NCBI RefSeq assembly: GCF_002104795.1
Contig: NZ_NCXO01000007.1
Location: forward strand, 55,418-119,417
Direction of reading: 5' to 3'
Length of the DNA stretch: 64,000 nt
DNA from: Mycolicibacillus koreensis
GTDB lineage: Bacteria > Actinomycetota > Actinomycetes > Mycobacteriales > Mycobacteriaceae
Shown here: positions 34,965-44,034 of the stretch, piece by piece
How the letters are laid out: each line of letters opens with the position of its first letter
How positions within the stretch are numbered: the first letter of the stretch is position 1
Notes under the pieces: generated by a model
The model's input: the letters and a program-made list of their open reading frames with translations, nothing else
Told to the model about the DNA's origin: nothing
The model's database searches: none
Translations under genes and position numbers: made by a program

Positions 34965-36086
34965 CTATCCCCCGTCCATCCCGGCTCCCAGACCCAGGTA
35001 CACCGCGGCCATCTCCAGCCGGACGGCCAGCACCCCCAGTTGCTGCTCGACCGGAACGGTGCCCGCCTCGATCAGCGGGTCGGCGGCCACCCTGTCACCT
35101 TCCTGGTCCCCCTCCCGGGCTTCGGTCTGCTCGGCGATGTCACCGGCGGCGACCATCTCGACGCCGGGCCGCCCGGCGATGCGCGCGGCCGAGAGCGTGC
35201 GCTGCTCGCTGAGGGTCAGCGCCAGCACCCGCAGCCGCGGCGGTAGCGGCCCGTCGATCTGTTCGTCGTGGAAGATGCTAGCGGTCGGGTCCGGCCCGCC
35301 GTGCGTCGCCGCGATCGCGTCGGCCAGCCCGGTCGCGGCCACCGCCGTGCGCCCGAGGCGCAGCACGACGGCGCTGCCGTGGCGGGCCAACGCCACGGTG
35401 GCCGCATCGTCGCCGGCCAAGACGACCTGGTGGCCGGCCATGCGCTGCACCAGTGTCTTGGCCGGGTTGGTGACCAGATCCCGCCCGGCGCTGCTGCGCA
35501 ACGCCTCGCCGTCGAGGGCATCGGCGAGCGCGGCGAGGTCGGGGCCGATCCGCGCGTCGACCGCCCCCGCCACCGCCAACCCGGCGGCCAGATATCCGCT
35601 GAGCCGCAGCGGTTCGGGCACCGCGACGCGCGGTGCCAGCACCGCCGCGCGCCCGGCGCCGGCGTCGCGCAACGGTCCCTCGGACGGGGCCACGATGACC
35701 ACCCGAGCGCCGCGGCGCACGCCGAGCGCCACCGCGGCCACCAGCACCGGATCGCCTGGGTCGTCACCGGCGACCACCAGCACGTCCAGCGGACCGATCC
35801 ACGGTGGAACCTCCCCGACCGCGATCACCGGCTGGCCGGCCGATCCGCCGAGCAGCGCCGCCAGCAGCGCCCCGGCGCTGCTGGCCGTCCCCCGCCCGCC
35901 GACCCAGATCAGGGTGCGCGCCGGGTCCCGCCCACCGATGTCGGCCAGTGCCCCCTCGGCGACGGCCTCCGCGGTCGAGCGCACCTGGGCGCCGGCCATG
36001 GCCGCCGCCCGCAGCAGACCCTCGGCGTCGGCGGTGAGCAGGCCATCACCGTCATCGAGGTCGATCAGGGGCTGGGGCAGACTCAC
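34965..36086 (-). CDS. TobH/SIS-domain protein of the mannose operon (Rv3256c type)
   Basis: Resembles phosphosugar-isomerase (SIS) proteins of the bifunctional glucose/mannose-6-phosphate isomerase type but its activity is unproven. The 373-residue product has alternating hydrophobic beta-strands: TLIWVGGRGTASSAGALL (about 60-77), LDVLVVAGDDPGDPVLVAA, RVVIVAPSEGPL, and a C-terminal helix-rich part. Its start overlaps the pmmA stop (GTGA/ATGA type) and it is followed closely by manA, so it probably acts in mannose-phosphate handling or regulation. Confidence 0.82.
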   Translation of the reverse strand: MSLPQPLIDLDDGDGLLTADAEGLLRAAAMAGAQVRSTAEAVAEGALADIGGRDPARTLIWVGGRGTASSAGALLAALLGGSAGQPVIAVGEVPPWIGPLDVLVVAGDDPGDPVLVAAVALGVRRGARVVIVAPSEGPLRDAGAGRAAVLAPRVAVPEPLRLSGYLAAGLAVAGAVDARIGPDLAALADALDGEALRSSAGRDLVTNPAKTLVQRMAGHQVVLAGDDAATVALARHGSAVVLRLGRTAVAATGLADAIAATHGGPDPTASIFHDEQIDGPLPPRLRVLALTLSEQRTLSAARIAGRPGVEMVAAGDIAEQTEAREGDQEGDRVAADPLIEAGTVPVEQQLGVLAVRLEMAAVYLGLGAGMDGG

Positions 36087-37477
36087 CGTGGCGCGGTCTC
36101 CGGTTCCGCCGCGGTGATCTGGTCGCCGACCCGGCGGACCAGCGCGGCGACGGCGGCGTCGGTGTCGGCTTCGACGTTGAGCCGCAGCAGCGGTTCGGTG
36201 TTGGAGCTGCGCAGGTTGAACCAGCTGCCGTCGGCCAGGTCCACGGTGACCCCGTCGAGGCTGTCGGTGGTGTCGATTTCGCCGTCGAGGTCCGCGAGCA
36301 CCGCGGCCACCGCCCGATCGGCGTCGGCGACGGTGAAGTTGATCTCCCCGGAGGCGGCGTAGCGCTGGTAGGCGCCGGCCAGTTCCGACAACGGGCGTCC
36401 CTGACCGCCGAGCGCGGCCAGCACGTGCAACGCCGCCAACATTCCCGAGTCGGCTCCCCAGAAGTCCCGGAAATAGTAGTGCGCCGAGTGCTCACCGCCG
36501 AAGATCGCGCCGGTCTCGGCCATCAGCGCCTTGATATAGGAGTGCCCGACCCGCGAGCGCACCGCGGTGCCCCCGGACTCGGCCACCAGCTGCGGCACCG
36601 CCCGGGAGGTGATGAGGTTGTGGATGACGGTCGCCCCCGGCTCGCGCTGCAGCTCCCGCTCGGCGACCAGCGCGGTCACCGCCGACGGCGAGACCGGCTC
36701 GCCGCGTTCGTCGACGACGAAACAACGGTCGGCGTCGCCGTCGAAGGCCAACCCGATGTCCGCTCCGCTGCGCCGCACATAGTCCTGCAGATCGCGCAGG
36801 TTCGCCGGGTCCAGCGGGTTGGCCTCGTGGTTGGGGAAGGTGCCGTCGAGGTCGAAGTACAGCGGCAGCAGCGTCACCGCCTCGATCGCCCCCAGAACCG
36901 CCGGCGCGGTGTGGCCGGCCATGCCGTTGCCGGCGTCGACCGCCACCCGCAGCGGGCGCCAGCCGGTGGTGGCCACCAGCGATCGCAGGTACGCGCCGTA
37001 CTCGGCGAGCACGTCGGCGTCGCTGAGCGATCCCGGCGTCCCGCGGTGGCCACGGACCCCGGCGATGACCTGCTCGCCGATCTCGGCCAGCCCGGTGTCG
37101 GCGCCGACCGGGCGGGCGGCGGCCCGGCACAGTTTGATGCCGTTGTAGGCGGCCGGGTTGTGGCTGGCGGTGAACATCGCACCGGGGCAGTCCAGCCGCC
37201 CGGACGCGAAGTAGAGCTGGTCGGTGGAGGCCAACCCGATCCGCACGACGTCGAGGCCCTGGGCGGTGACCCCGGCGGCGAACGCGGCCGCCAGCCGCGG
37301 GGAGCTGGCCCGCATGTCGTGTCCGATCACCACCCGGGTGGCCCCCTCGTCGCGCATCAACGTCGCAAACGCACCACCGACCTCGGTGACAAACGGTTCG
37401 TCGATCTCGGTGTCGACCAGACCGCGCACGTCATAGGCCTTGATCACACGGTGGACAGCCGCAGCGGGCCGGGACAT
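36083..37477 (-). CDS. pmmA: phosphomannomutase/phosphoglucomutase
   Basis: Converts mannose-6-phosphate to mannose-1-phosphate. The four family elements are present: phosphoserine loop TASHNPAAYNGIK (about 101-113), metal loop DGDADRC (about 243-249), sugar-binding GEHSAHYYF (about 325-333) and phosphate-binding RSSNTEP (about 420-426). 464 residues, colinear with Rv3257c. First gene of the pmmA-TobH-manA operon; the enzymes together with the ManB guanylyltransferase at 42-43 kb complete the route to GDP-mannose. Confidence 0.94.
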   Translation of the reverse strand: MSRPAAAVHRVIKAYDVRGLVDTEIDEPFVTEVGGAFATLMRDEGATRVVIGHDMRASSPRLAAAFAAGVTAQGLDVVRIGLASTDQLYFASGRLDCPGAMFTASHNPAAYNGIKLCRAAARPVGADTGLAEIGEQVIAGVRGHRGTPGSLSDADVLAEYGAYLRSLVATTGWRPLRVAVDAGNGMAGHTAPAVLGAIEAVTLLPLYFDLDGTFPNHEANPLDPANLRDLQDYVRRSGADIGLAFDGDADRCFVVDERGEPVSPSAVTALVAERELQREPGATVIHNLITSRAVPQLVAESGGTAVRSRVGHSYIKALMAETGAIFGGEHSAHYYFRDFWGADSGMLAALHVLAALGGQGRPLSELAGAYQRYAASGEINFTVADADRAVAAVLADLDGEIDTTDSLDGVTVDLADGSWFNLRSSNTEPLLRLNVEADTDAAVAALVRRVGDQITAAEPETAPR

Positions 37478-37562
37478 GACTGTGCTCCTGACGGGAGGGG
37501 ACTCGCGTGGGGATCAGCCTACCGGCCGCCCGGGACGGCGCCGGCATTACCGCGAGCGGCGC

Positions 37563-37964
37563 TCAGCTGGGGTCGGGCAGCACCCGCAGATGGCCGCGCC
37601 GACGTCCCGACGAGCGCGCGCCGGTCGCCGCCTCGCCGCCGGCGGGCGCCGGTTGCGGGGCGAAACCGGTGGCCGCGGCGGCCATGCCGTTGCGGCCGGC
37701 GTGGCTCTCGCGCACCGCGTCGGCCAGCGCCACCAGATCGTCGTCGTCGGTGGGCGCGGTCAACGGGCCGGCGTGGCGCACCAACTCCCATCCGCGCGGC
37801 GCGGTGATCCGGCCGGCATGCCCGACGCACAGATCCCAGGAGTGGGGTTCACGCATGGTGGCGAGCGGGCCGACAACCGCGGTGGAGTCCGCGTACACGA
37901 ACGTCAGCGTCGCCACCGCATAGTGCGGGCATCCGGGCCGGCAGCAGCGACGGGGAACACTCAC
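37563..37964 (-). CDS. DUF3499-family protein (Rv3258c type)
   Basis: Unknown function, restricted to actinobacteria. The N-terminal half (about residues 5-60) holds Cys7, Cys8, Cys12, His14 and a later Cys-x2-His (DLCVGHAGR), a probable zinc-ribbon. The C-terminal third is low-complexity and basic. 133 residues. Divergent from the Rv3259-type gene with an 89-bp gap, and 85 bp downstream of no gene but upstream of pmmA on the same strand. Confidence 0.85.
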   Translation of the reverse strand: MSVPRRCCRPGCPHYAVATLTFVYADSTAVVGPLATMREPHSWDLCVGHAGRITAPRGWELVRHAGPLTAPTDDDDLVALADAVRESHAGRNGMAAAATGFAPQPAPAGGEAATGARSSGRRRGHLRVLPDPS

Positions 37965-38053
37965 AGCCCGAGGCTATCGTGGCGGGCAAGCGTCGCCGCG
38001 CCGGACACGCGCAACCGGGGCCGCGGCGATGTGGAACCGTTACCATCGGCCCG

Positions 38054-38527
38054 GTGAGCGATCGGCGTTCGGCAGCGAACCGGCGCGGCCGGGAGATGCG
38101 CGGCCCGCTGCTCCCCCCCAGCGTCCCGGGCTGGCGTAGCCGCGCCGAACGCTTCGACATGGCGGTGCTGGAGGCCTACGAACCGATCGAGCGCCGCTTC
38201 ACCGAACGGGTGGCGGCCCTCGACGTCGCCGTCGACGAGATCCCCCGCATCGCCGCCAAAGACCCCGAGACCGTGCAGTGGCCGCCGGAGGTGGTCGCCG
38301 ACGGCCCCATCGCGCTGGCGCGGCTGATCCCGGCCGGGGTCGACGTGCGGGGAAACGCCACTCGGGCGCGAATCGTATTGTTCCGCAAGCCGATCGAGCG
38401 GCGCGCAAAAGATCCCGACGATCTTGCCGAGCTACTGCACGACATCTTGGTGGCCCAGGTCGCCACCTTCCTCGACGTCGATCCGTCGGTCATCGACCCG
38501 ACGCTCGACGATGATCAGCACGACTAG
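38054..38527 (+). CDS. zincin-like metallopeptidase-family protein lacking the HExxH motif (Rv3259 type)
   Basis: The fold family (PF06262) is annotated metallopeptidase, with a C-terminal HExxH in active members. Here the equivalent helix reads LLHDILVAQVATFLDVDP (about 131-148): the second His and the Glu are absent, so zinc peptidase activity is unlikely. GTG 38054 (VSDRRSAANRRG) was preferred over the 37979 frame start, which would run into the divergent promoter region. 157 residues with a basic N-terminus. Convergent with whiB2, 9 bp apart. Confidence 0.82.
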   Translation: MSDRRSAANRRGREMRGPLLPPSVPGWRSRAERFDMAVLEAYEPIERRFTERVAALDVAVDEIPRIAAKDPETVQWPPEVVADGPIALARLIPAGVDVRGNATRARIVLFRKPIERRAKDPDDLAELLHDILVAQVATFLDVDPSVIDPTLDDDQHD

Positions 38528-38536
38528 CGCTGCGCC

Positions 38537-38911
38537 TCAGATGATGCCGCGCTTGAGCCGCCGACGCTCCCGCTCGGACAGGCCGCCCCAGATACCGAAC
38601 CGCTCATCGTGGGCCAATGCGTACTCCAGGCACTCGTTGCGCACCGGGCAGCGCTGGCAGATCTTCTTGGCCTCCCGGGTCGATCCGCCCTTCTCCGGAA
38701 AGAACGCCTCGGGGTCGGTCTGGGCGCACAGCGCGCGGTCCTGCCACTCCTCGGGGGTGGCCGAGTCCATGTCGAGCAGATCGTCACCGAACGGGTCCGG
38801 CGTATCTGCCACCAGGCTCAGATGTGGTCGTGCCCAGCCCCCGGGAAGTGCCGATCCGGTTTCAGTTTGCGGTGTTGGTCCCGTATCGCCCGGAAGGTGC
38901 TCGATGGACAC
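38537..38911 (-). CDS. whiB2: WhiB-family Fe-S regulator WhiB2 (WhmD)
   Basis: 4Fe-4S protein required for septation and cell division in mycobacteria. Cluster ligands: ALCAQTD (Cys), ICQRCPVRNEC (C-x2-C-x5-C), then the G-I-W-G-G turn and basic C-terminus ERERRRLKRGII. The last ~75 residues are nearly those of M. tuberculosis WhiB2. GTG 38911 was chosen because AGGAGG lies 8-9 bases upstream; the in-frame GTG at 38926 overlaps that site. The resulting 124-residue protein is longer than the annotated 89-residue M. tuberculosis form, so a start nearer MDSATPEEWQ (38770) remains possible. Confidence 0.93.
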   Translation of the reverse strand: MSIEHLPGDTGPTPQTETGSALPGGWARPHLSLVADTPDPFGDDLLDMDSATPEEWQDRALCAQTDPEAFFPEKGGSTREAKKICQRCPVRNECLEYALAHDERFGIWGGLSERERRRLKRGII

Positions 38912-39215
38912 GCTCCGCCTCCTCACCTGGTTTCGCTAATCGTCAAAAATCGGCCACTATTGGTGATGTGCGGCCATCTCGATTCGAACAACTGATCGAA
39001 TCTCGGTCTGGGGCACCGATTTCGGCTGGCCAACCGCGAAATGACACTGATGTGATTAGACACGGGTTGGGTGCCGCGGTCAAGCTCTTGGGCGGATTTC
39101 CATATCATCTCGTGATCAAAGCCACGCGTGTCTGTGATCGGCGAGTCCCTGTCATCTTGACCACACCCGATCCTCGGCGCGCCCCCTTGATTACCGAACA
39201 GTAGTGTCGATCGGT
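38912..39215. other. 304-bp divergent intergenic region, whiB2/fbiA
   Basis: No gene is seen here. The region is more AT-rich than its surroundings and contains the promoters of both whiB2 and fbiA. Repeated TCGATT/GATCGAA-like words (38978-39002) form an imperfect symmetry. Short open frames in it (for example 38923-39108 on the minus strand) show no ribosome site or coding bias and were not called. Confidence 0.6.
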
Positions 39216-40217
39216 GTGAAGATCACGGTTTTGGTCGGCGGGGTGGGCGGCGCCCGATTCCTGCTCGGGGTGCAGCATCTGCTGGGTCTGGGACGATTCG
39301 CCGACCCCTCGGGGGCCGGCTCCTCCCACGAGCTCACCGCGGTGGTCAACGTCGGCGACGACGCCTGGATGCACGGGCTGCGCATCTGCCCCGACCTGGA
39401 CACCTGCATGTACACCCTGGCCGGTGTGGTAGACACCGAGCGCGGCTGGGGCCACCGCGACGAGACCTGGAACGCCAAGGAGGAACTGGCCCGCTACGGG
39501 GTGCAACCGGACTGGTTCGCCCTCGGCGACCGCGACCTGGGCACCCATCTGGTGCGCAGCCAGATGCTGCGGGCCGGCTATCCGCTCTCCCAGGTGACCG
39601 CGGCCCTGTGCGACCGGTGGCCGCTGGGGGCCACGCTGCTGCCGGTCAGCGACGAGCGCTGCGAAACCCACGTGGTGGTGACCGACCCCGCAGACGGCGA
39701 GCAACGCGCGATCCACTTCCAGGAATGGTGGGTACGTCACCGCGCTGGCATCCCCACCCACAGCTTCGCGTTCGTCGGCTCCGAGTCGGCGGCCGCCGGC
39801 CCCGGTGTCGCCGAGGCGATCGCCGGAGCCGACGTGGTGCTGCTGGCGCCGTCGAACCCGGTGGTGAGCATCGGCGCGATCCTGGCCGTACCCGGGGTGC
39901 GCGCCGCGTTGCGCTCCACCGCGGCCCCGGTGGTCGGCTACTCCCCCATCATTGCGGGGAAACCGTTGCGCGGCATGGCAGACCAGTGCCTGTCGACCAT
40001 CGGCGTGGAGACCAGCGCCGCGGCGGTCGGGGCACTCTACGGATCCCGGCGAAGCACCGGCATCCTCGATCACTGGCTGGTCGATGACGGCGACGACAGC
40101 GACCGCGGCGTGGTCGACGGCGTGGAGGTGCAGGCGGTGCCGCTGCTGATGACCGACCCGGAGGCGACCGCGGCGATGGTGCGCGCCGGGCTGCGATGCG
40201 CTGGCGTCGATGGTTGA
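39216..40217 (+). CDS. fbiA: F420 biosynthesis: phosphoenolpyruvyl transferase (CofD family)
   Basis: Couples an enolpyruvyl-diphospho-guanosine donor to Fo, giving dehydro-F420-0. GTG 39216 gives [23 protein letters not shown], colinear with Rv3261; the GTG at 39204 is four codons longer. The GGVGGARF loop (residues 8-15), [33 protein letters not shown] and [13 protein letters not shown] (about 210-222) are the CofD signature blocks. 333 residues. The fbiB start overlaps its end by 8 bases. Confidence 0.95.
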   Translation: MKITVLVGGVGGARFLLGVQHLLGLGRFADPSGAGSSHELTAVVNVGDDAWMHGLRICPDLDTCMYTLAGVVDTERGWGHRDETWNAKEELARYGVQPDWFALGDRDLGTHLVRSQMLRAGYPLSQVTAALCDRWPLGATLLPVSDERCETHVVVTDPADGEQRAIHFQEWWVRHRAGIPTHSFAFVGSESAAAGPGVAEAIAGADVVLLAPSNPVVSIGAILAVPGVRAALRSTAAPVVGYSPIIAGKPLRGMADQCLSTIGVETSAAAVGALYGSRRSTGILDHWLVDDGDDSDRGVVDGVEVQAVPLLMTDPEATAAMVRAGLRCAGVDG

Positions 40218-41553
40218 GCACGGCAGCGCGGCACCGGTGCAGGTGCTGCCGGTCCCCGGGTTGCCCGACTTCGCCGCCGGCGACGATCTCGCGGCGGCGA
40301 TCGCCACCGCCGCCGCGTGGCTGCGCGACGGCGACATCGTGGTGGTGACCAGCAAGGTGGTCTCCAAGTGCGAGGGCCGGATGGTGGCCGCCCCCAGCGA
40401 CCCCGAGCAGCGCGACGCCCTGCGGCGTCGCCTGATCGACGCCGAGGCGGTGCGGGTGCTCGCCCGCAAGGGCCGCACCCTGATCACCGAGAACCGCAAC
40501 GGCTTGGTGCAGGCCGCCGCCGGGGTCGACGGCTCCAACGTCGCCACGACCGAATTGGCCTTGCTGCCGGTGGATCCCGATGCCTCAGCCCACATACTGC
40601 GCACCCGGTTGCGTGAACGGCTCGGAGTGTCGGTCGCTGTGGTGATCACCGACACCATGGGCCGCGCCTGGCGCACCGGACAGATCGATGTCGCCATCGG
40701 CGCCAGCGGGATGACGGTGCTGAACTCCTACGCCGGAGCCGTCGACGCGCACGGAAACGAGTTGCAGGTCACCGAGATCGCCGTCGCCGACGAGGTGGCT
40801 GCCGCCGCCGATCTGGTCAAGGGCAAACTCACCGGGATTCCCGTGGCGGTGGTGCGCGGCCTGCCCGCCGTCGACGACGGATCCACCGCCGCGACACTGG
40901 TGCGCCGCGGCACCGACGACCTGTTCTGGCTCGGCACCGCCGAAGCCCTCGAGCAGGGGCACCGCGAGGCGCTGCTGTTGCGCCGCTCGGTGCGCCGATT
41001 CACCGACGATCCGGTCCCCGCCGATCTGGTCCACTCCTCGGTCGCCGACGCGTTGACCGCCCCGGCTCCCCACCACACCCGGCCGGTGCGTTTCGTCTGG
41101 CTGCAGGACAACGCGGTCCGCACCGGGTTGCTGGACCGGATGAAAGACCGGTGGCGAGCCGACCTGACCTCCGACGGACGAGCTCCTGATGCCATCGAGC
41201 GTCGGGTTGCACGCGGCCAGATCCTCTACGACGCACCGGAAGTCATCATCCCGTTTCTGGTCCCCGAAGGGGCGCATCACTACCCGGATGAGGAGCGCAC
41301 CAACGCCGAGCACACCATGTTCACCGTGGCGGTCGGCGCTGCGGTCCAGGCACTGCTGGTGGCACTGGCCTCGCGCGGGCTGGGCAGCTGCTGGATCGGT
41401 TCGACGATCTTCGCTGCCGATATCGTGCGCGCCGAGTTGGATCTGCCGCCGCAGTGGGAACCGATGGGGGCCATCGCGATCGGCTATCCCGGTGACGGCC
41501 TCGCGGGACCGCGCCCACCGGCGACCGTCGCCGACCTGTTGGTGTTGCGATGA
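40210..41553 (+). CDS. fbiB: F420 gamma-glutamyl ligase fused to dehydro-F420 reductase
   Basis: Bifunctional enzyme: the CofE-type N-terminal domain (about 1-245) adds glutamates to F420-0 using GTP, and the C-terminal nitroreductase-fold domain (about 255-447) reduces dehydro-F420. CofE marks: [31 protein letters not shown]-terminal marks: [33 protein letters not shown]. 447 residues, as Rv3262. The stop overlaps the next ATG as ATGA. Confidence 0.95.
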   Translation: MVEHGSAAPVQVLPVPGLPDFAAGDDLAAAIATAAAWLRDGDIVVVTSKVVSKCEGRMVAAPSDPEQRDALRRRLIDAEAVRVLARKGRTLITENRNGLVQAAAGVDGSNVATTELALLPVDPDASAHILRTRLRERLGVSVAVVITDTMGRAWRTGQIDVAIGASGMTVLNSYAGAVDAHGNELQVTEIAVADEVAAAADLVKGKLTGIPVAVVRGLPAVDDGSTAATLVRRGTDDLFWLGTAEALEQGHREALLLRRSVRRFTDDPVPADLVHSSVADALTAPAPHHTRPVRFVWLQDNAVRTGLLDRMKDRWRADLTSDGRAPDAIERRVARGQILYDAPEVIIPFLVPEGAHHYPDEERTNAEHTMFTVAVGAAVQALLVALASRGLGSCWIGSTIFAADIVRAELDLPPQWEPMGAIAIGYPGDGLAGPRPPATVADLLVLR

Positions 41554-42095
41554 GCGTGCGCGACTCGACCATCCGGCTGCTCAGCGAGTGGTCGGCTCCC
41601 GACGCCGCCCAGGATGTGCTGCGCCACGCGGTGGCCGCATTCGTCGACGCCCGCCCCGACGCCTGCGCCCGCTCGTGCGTGCCCGGCCACGTCACCGCCT
41701 CCACGCTCGTTCTCGACCACCGCGGCACCCACGCGCTGCTGACCCTGCACCCGCGGCTGGGCCGCTGGGTGCAGCTCGGCGGGCACTGCGAGGACGACGA
41801 CGCCGACATCGTCGCCGCCGCGGCCCGCGAAGCCACCGAGGAATCCGGCATCGCCGCACTGACGCTGGACCCGCAACTGGTCGCCATCCACGTGCATCCG
41901 CTGACCTGTTCGCTGGGGGTGCCGACCCGTCACCTCGACCTGCAGTTCGTGGCGCGGGCGCCGGCCGACGCCGAGATCGGGATCAGCGAGGAATCCCTGG
42001 ATCTGCGATGGTGGCCGTTGACCGCGCTACCCGCCGACACCGACGCGGCATTGGCCTACCTGGCGGCGCGTGCCGCTCAGACGTCCGAGGAGTAG
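41550..42095 (+). CDS. NUDIX hydrolase
   Basis: Hydrolyses a nucleoside-diphosphate-linked substrate, not identified. The Nudix box is seen as [25 protein letters not shown] (about 76-100 in blocks), with REATEESG exact and Asp at the position usually Glu. 181 residues. ATG 41550 overlaps fbiB (ATGA), so it is co-translated with the F420 genes; a role in removing F420 by-products or an unrelated clean-up function are both possible. The 3' end overlaps manB on the opposite strand by 19 bp. In M. tuberculosis a DNA methylase gene (Rv3263) follows fbiB instead. Confidence 0.88.
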   Translation: MSVRDSTIRLLSEWSAPDAAQDVLRHAVAAFVDARPDACARSCVPGHVTASTLVLDHRGTHALLTLHPRLGRWVQLGGHCEDDDADIVAAAAREATEESGIAALTLDPQLVAIHVHPLTCSLGVPTRHLDLQFVARAPADAEIGISEESLDLRWWPLTALPADTDAALAYLAARAAQTSEE

Positions 42096-43159
42096 CGGAT
42101 CCCGCCGTCGGGGATCGTGACCCCGGGCCACACCCGGGCACCGCGCAGCAACTCGCAGCGCGCCCCGATGTCGGCGCCGTCGCCGATGACCCCGTCGCGG
42201 ATCAGCGCCCGCGGGCCCACCCGGGCACCGAAGCCGATGATCGACCGCTCGATCACCGCGCCCGCCTCGATGCGCGCGCCGTCGAAGACCACCGCCCCGT
42301 CGAGTCGCACGCCCGGACCGATCTCCGCACCGCGGCCGACGGCGGTGCCGCCGATCAGCACCGCACCGGGGCTGACCGCCGCGCCGTCGTGCACCCGCTT
42401 CTCGCCGCGGTGATCACCGAGCGCCGGCGACGGGGCCAGCCCGCGCACCAGATCGGCGGAGCCGCGGACGAAATCCTCCGGTGTGCCCATGTCACGCCAG
42501 TACGTCGCGTCGACGTAGCCGCAGACGCTCACCGACCCGTCGGCCAGCAACGCGGGAAAGACCTCCCGCTCCACCGAGACCTCCCGCCCGCGCGGGATCC
42601 GCTCGATGAGTTCGCGGGAGAACACATAACAGCCGGCGTTGATCTGGTCGGTCGGCGGATCCTCGGTCTTCTCCAGGAACGCGGTGACCCGCCCGTCGGA
42701 GTCGGTGGGCACGCAGCCGAACGCCCGCGGGTCACCCACCCGCACCAGGTGCAAGGTGAGGTCGGCGGCCTTCTGCCGGTGATAGGCCAGCAGCTCACCG
42801 AGATCCGCGCCGGAGAGCACGTCACCGTTGAACACCATCGCGGTGTCCCCCCGCAGCAACGGCGCGACGTTGGCGATCGCGCCGCCGGTGCCCAGCGGGG
42901 TCTCCTCGGTGACGTAGTCGATCTGCAGCCCCAGCGCCGAGCCGTCGCCGAACTCCTTCTCGAACACGTCCGGCTTGTAGGAGGTGCCCAAGATGACGTG
43001 CTCGACGCCGGCCCCGGCGATCCGCGACAGCAGGTGGGTCAGAAACGGCAGCCCGGCGGTCGGCAGCATCGGCTTGGGGGCCGACAGCGTCAGCGGCCGC
43101 AGCCGCGTGCCCTTGCCGCCGACCAGGACCACCGCGTCGACCGGTCGCTCATCTGCCAT
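42077..43159 (-). CDS. manB: mannose-1-phosphate guanylyltransferase
   Basis: Forms GDP-mannose, the donor for mannosylated lipids and glycans. Nucleotidyltransferase signature VLVGGKGTRLRPLTLSAPKPMLP (about 11-33), the NGDVLSG metal site (about 110-116), then a left-handed beta-helix (hexapeptide repeats) from about 255 to 345. 360 residues, as Rv3264c, named manB in M. tuberculosis (the name is also used elsewhere for phosphomannomutase). Its ATG overlaps the wbbL stop (TGATG), so rmlD-wbbL-manB are one coupled operon. Confidence 0.92.
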   Translation of the reverse strand: MADERPVDAVVLVGGKGTRLRPLTLSAPKPMLPTAGLPFLTHLLSRIAGAGVEHVILGTSYKPDVFEKEFGDGSALGLQIDYVTEETPLGTGGAIANVAPLLRGDTAMVFNGDVLSGADLGELLAYHRQKAADLTLHLVRVGDPRAFGCVPTDSDGRVTAFLEKTEDPPTDQINAGCYVFSRELIERIPRGREVSVEREVFPALLADGSVSVCGYVDATYWRDMGTPEDFVRGSADLVRGLAPSPALGDHRGEKRVHDGAAVSPGAVLIGGTAVGRGAEIGPGVRLDGAVVFDGARIEAGAVIERSIIGFGARVGPRALIRDGVIGDGADIGARCELLRGARVWPGVTIPDGGIRYSSDV

Positions 43160-44034
43160 CAGTGCTGCCCTTTCGCCAGTCGCCGTCGTGAACTGCGGAC
43201 CACCAACCGTGTGCGTGCGGCCAGCGCCGCGCGCATCGTCCAGCGCAGCGGCGCCCGCCGCCAGCCGGCATGACGGTCGGCGAGGAAAATATAGGTGCTT
43301 TCATGATGGGCGGCCAGATTCCGCGCCGGATCGCGCCCGGTCGAATGTCCCTTGGCGTGCAGCACCTCCGCGGAGGGCACATAGACGTTCTGCCACCCGG
43401 CGCGGCCGAACCGGTCGCCGAGGTCGACGTCCTCCATATACATGAAGTAGCGCTCGTCGAACCCGCCGATCTGATCGAACGCGGCGCGCCGCACCAGCAG
43501 ACACGCCCCCGACAGCCACCCCACCGGGCGTTCGGTGGGCGCCATGCGTTCCTGGCGGTAGGCGATCGACCACGGGTTGCGCGGCCACACCGGACCGACC
43601 ACCGCGTGCATCCCGCCGCGCACCAGGCTCGGCAGGTGCCGCGCCGACGGGTACACCCCGCCGTCGGGCTCGCGGATCAGCGGACCGAGCGTGGCCGCCT
43701 GCGGCCATCGGCCGGCGGCGGCCAGCAGCGCGTCGATGCTGCCCGGGCCCCACTGCACGTCGGGGTTGGCGACCACGATGAACTCGACGTCCGGGTCGAG
43801 TTGGGCCACCGCGCGGTTGATCGCGGTGCCGTAGCCGAGGTTGGCGCCGGTTTCGAACAGTCGCACCCCGGGATGGTCGGCCACCGCGGCCTGCGGCGCG
43901 CCGTCGGTGGAGCCGTTGTCGGCGAGCACCACCTGCACCGGACGCTCGGTGGCCAGCGTCAGCGATCCCAGGAACCGGTCCAGGTGGGGTCCCGGCGAAT
44001 AGGTGACCGTCACCACCGGCAGCGCAGCACTCAC
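43159..44034 (-). CDS. wbbL: rhamnosyltransferase WbbL of the arabinogalactan linker
   Basis: Transfers rhamnose from dTDP-rhamnose to decaprenyl-PP-GlcNAc, an essential step in attaching arabinogalactan to peptidoglycan. GTG 44034 overlaps the rmlD stop (GTGA). GT2 fold: PVVTVTYSPGPHLDRFL at the N-terminus, LADNGSTDGAPQ (about 44-55), VVANPDVQWGPGSIDALL, GWLSGACLLVRRAAFDQIGGFDERYFMYMEDVDLGDR (about 170-206, catalytic Glu-Asp). 291 residues, like Rv3265c. Confidence 0.93.
   Translation of the reverse strand: MSAALPVVTVTYSPGPHLDRFLGSLTLATERPVQVVLADNGSTDGAPQAAVADHPGVRLFETGANLGYGTAINRAVAQLDPDVEFIVVANPDVQWGPGSIDALLAAAGRWPQAATLGPLIREPDGGVYPSARHLPSLVRGGMHAVVGPVWPRNPWSIAYRQERMAPTERPVGWLSGACLLVRRAAFDQIGGFDERYFMYMEDVDLGDRFGRAGWQNVYVPSAEVLHAKGHSTGRDPARNLAAHHESTYIFLADRHAGWRRAPLRWTMRAALAARTRLVVRSSRRRLAKGQH

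Noticed and set aside
38923..39108. 61-codon minus-strand frame in the whiB2/fbiA spacer
   Set aside because: No ribosome site, no codon bias, and overlaps the whiB2 promoter.
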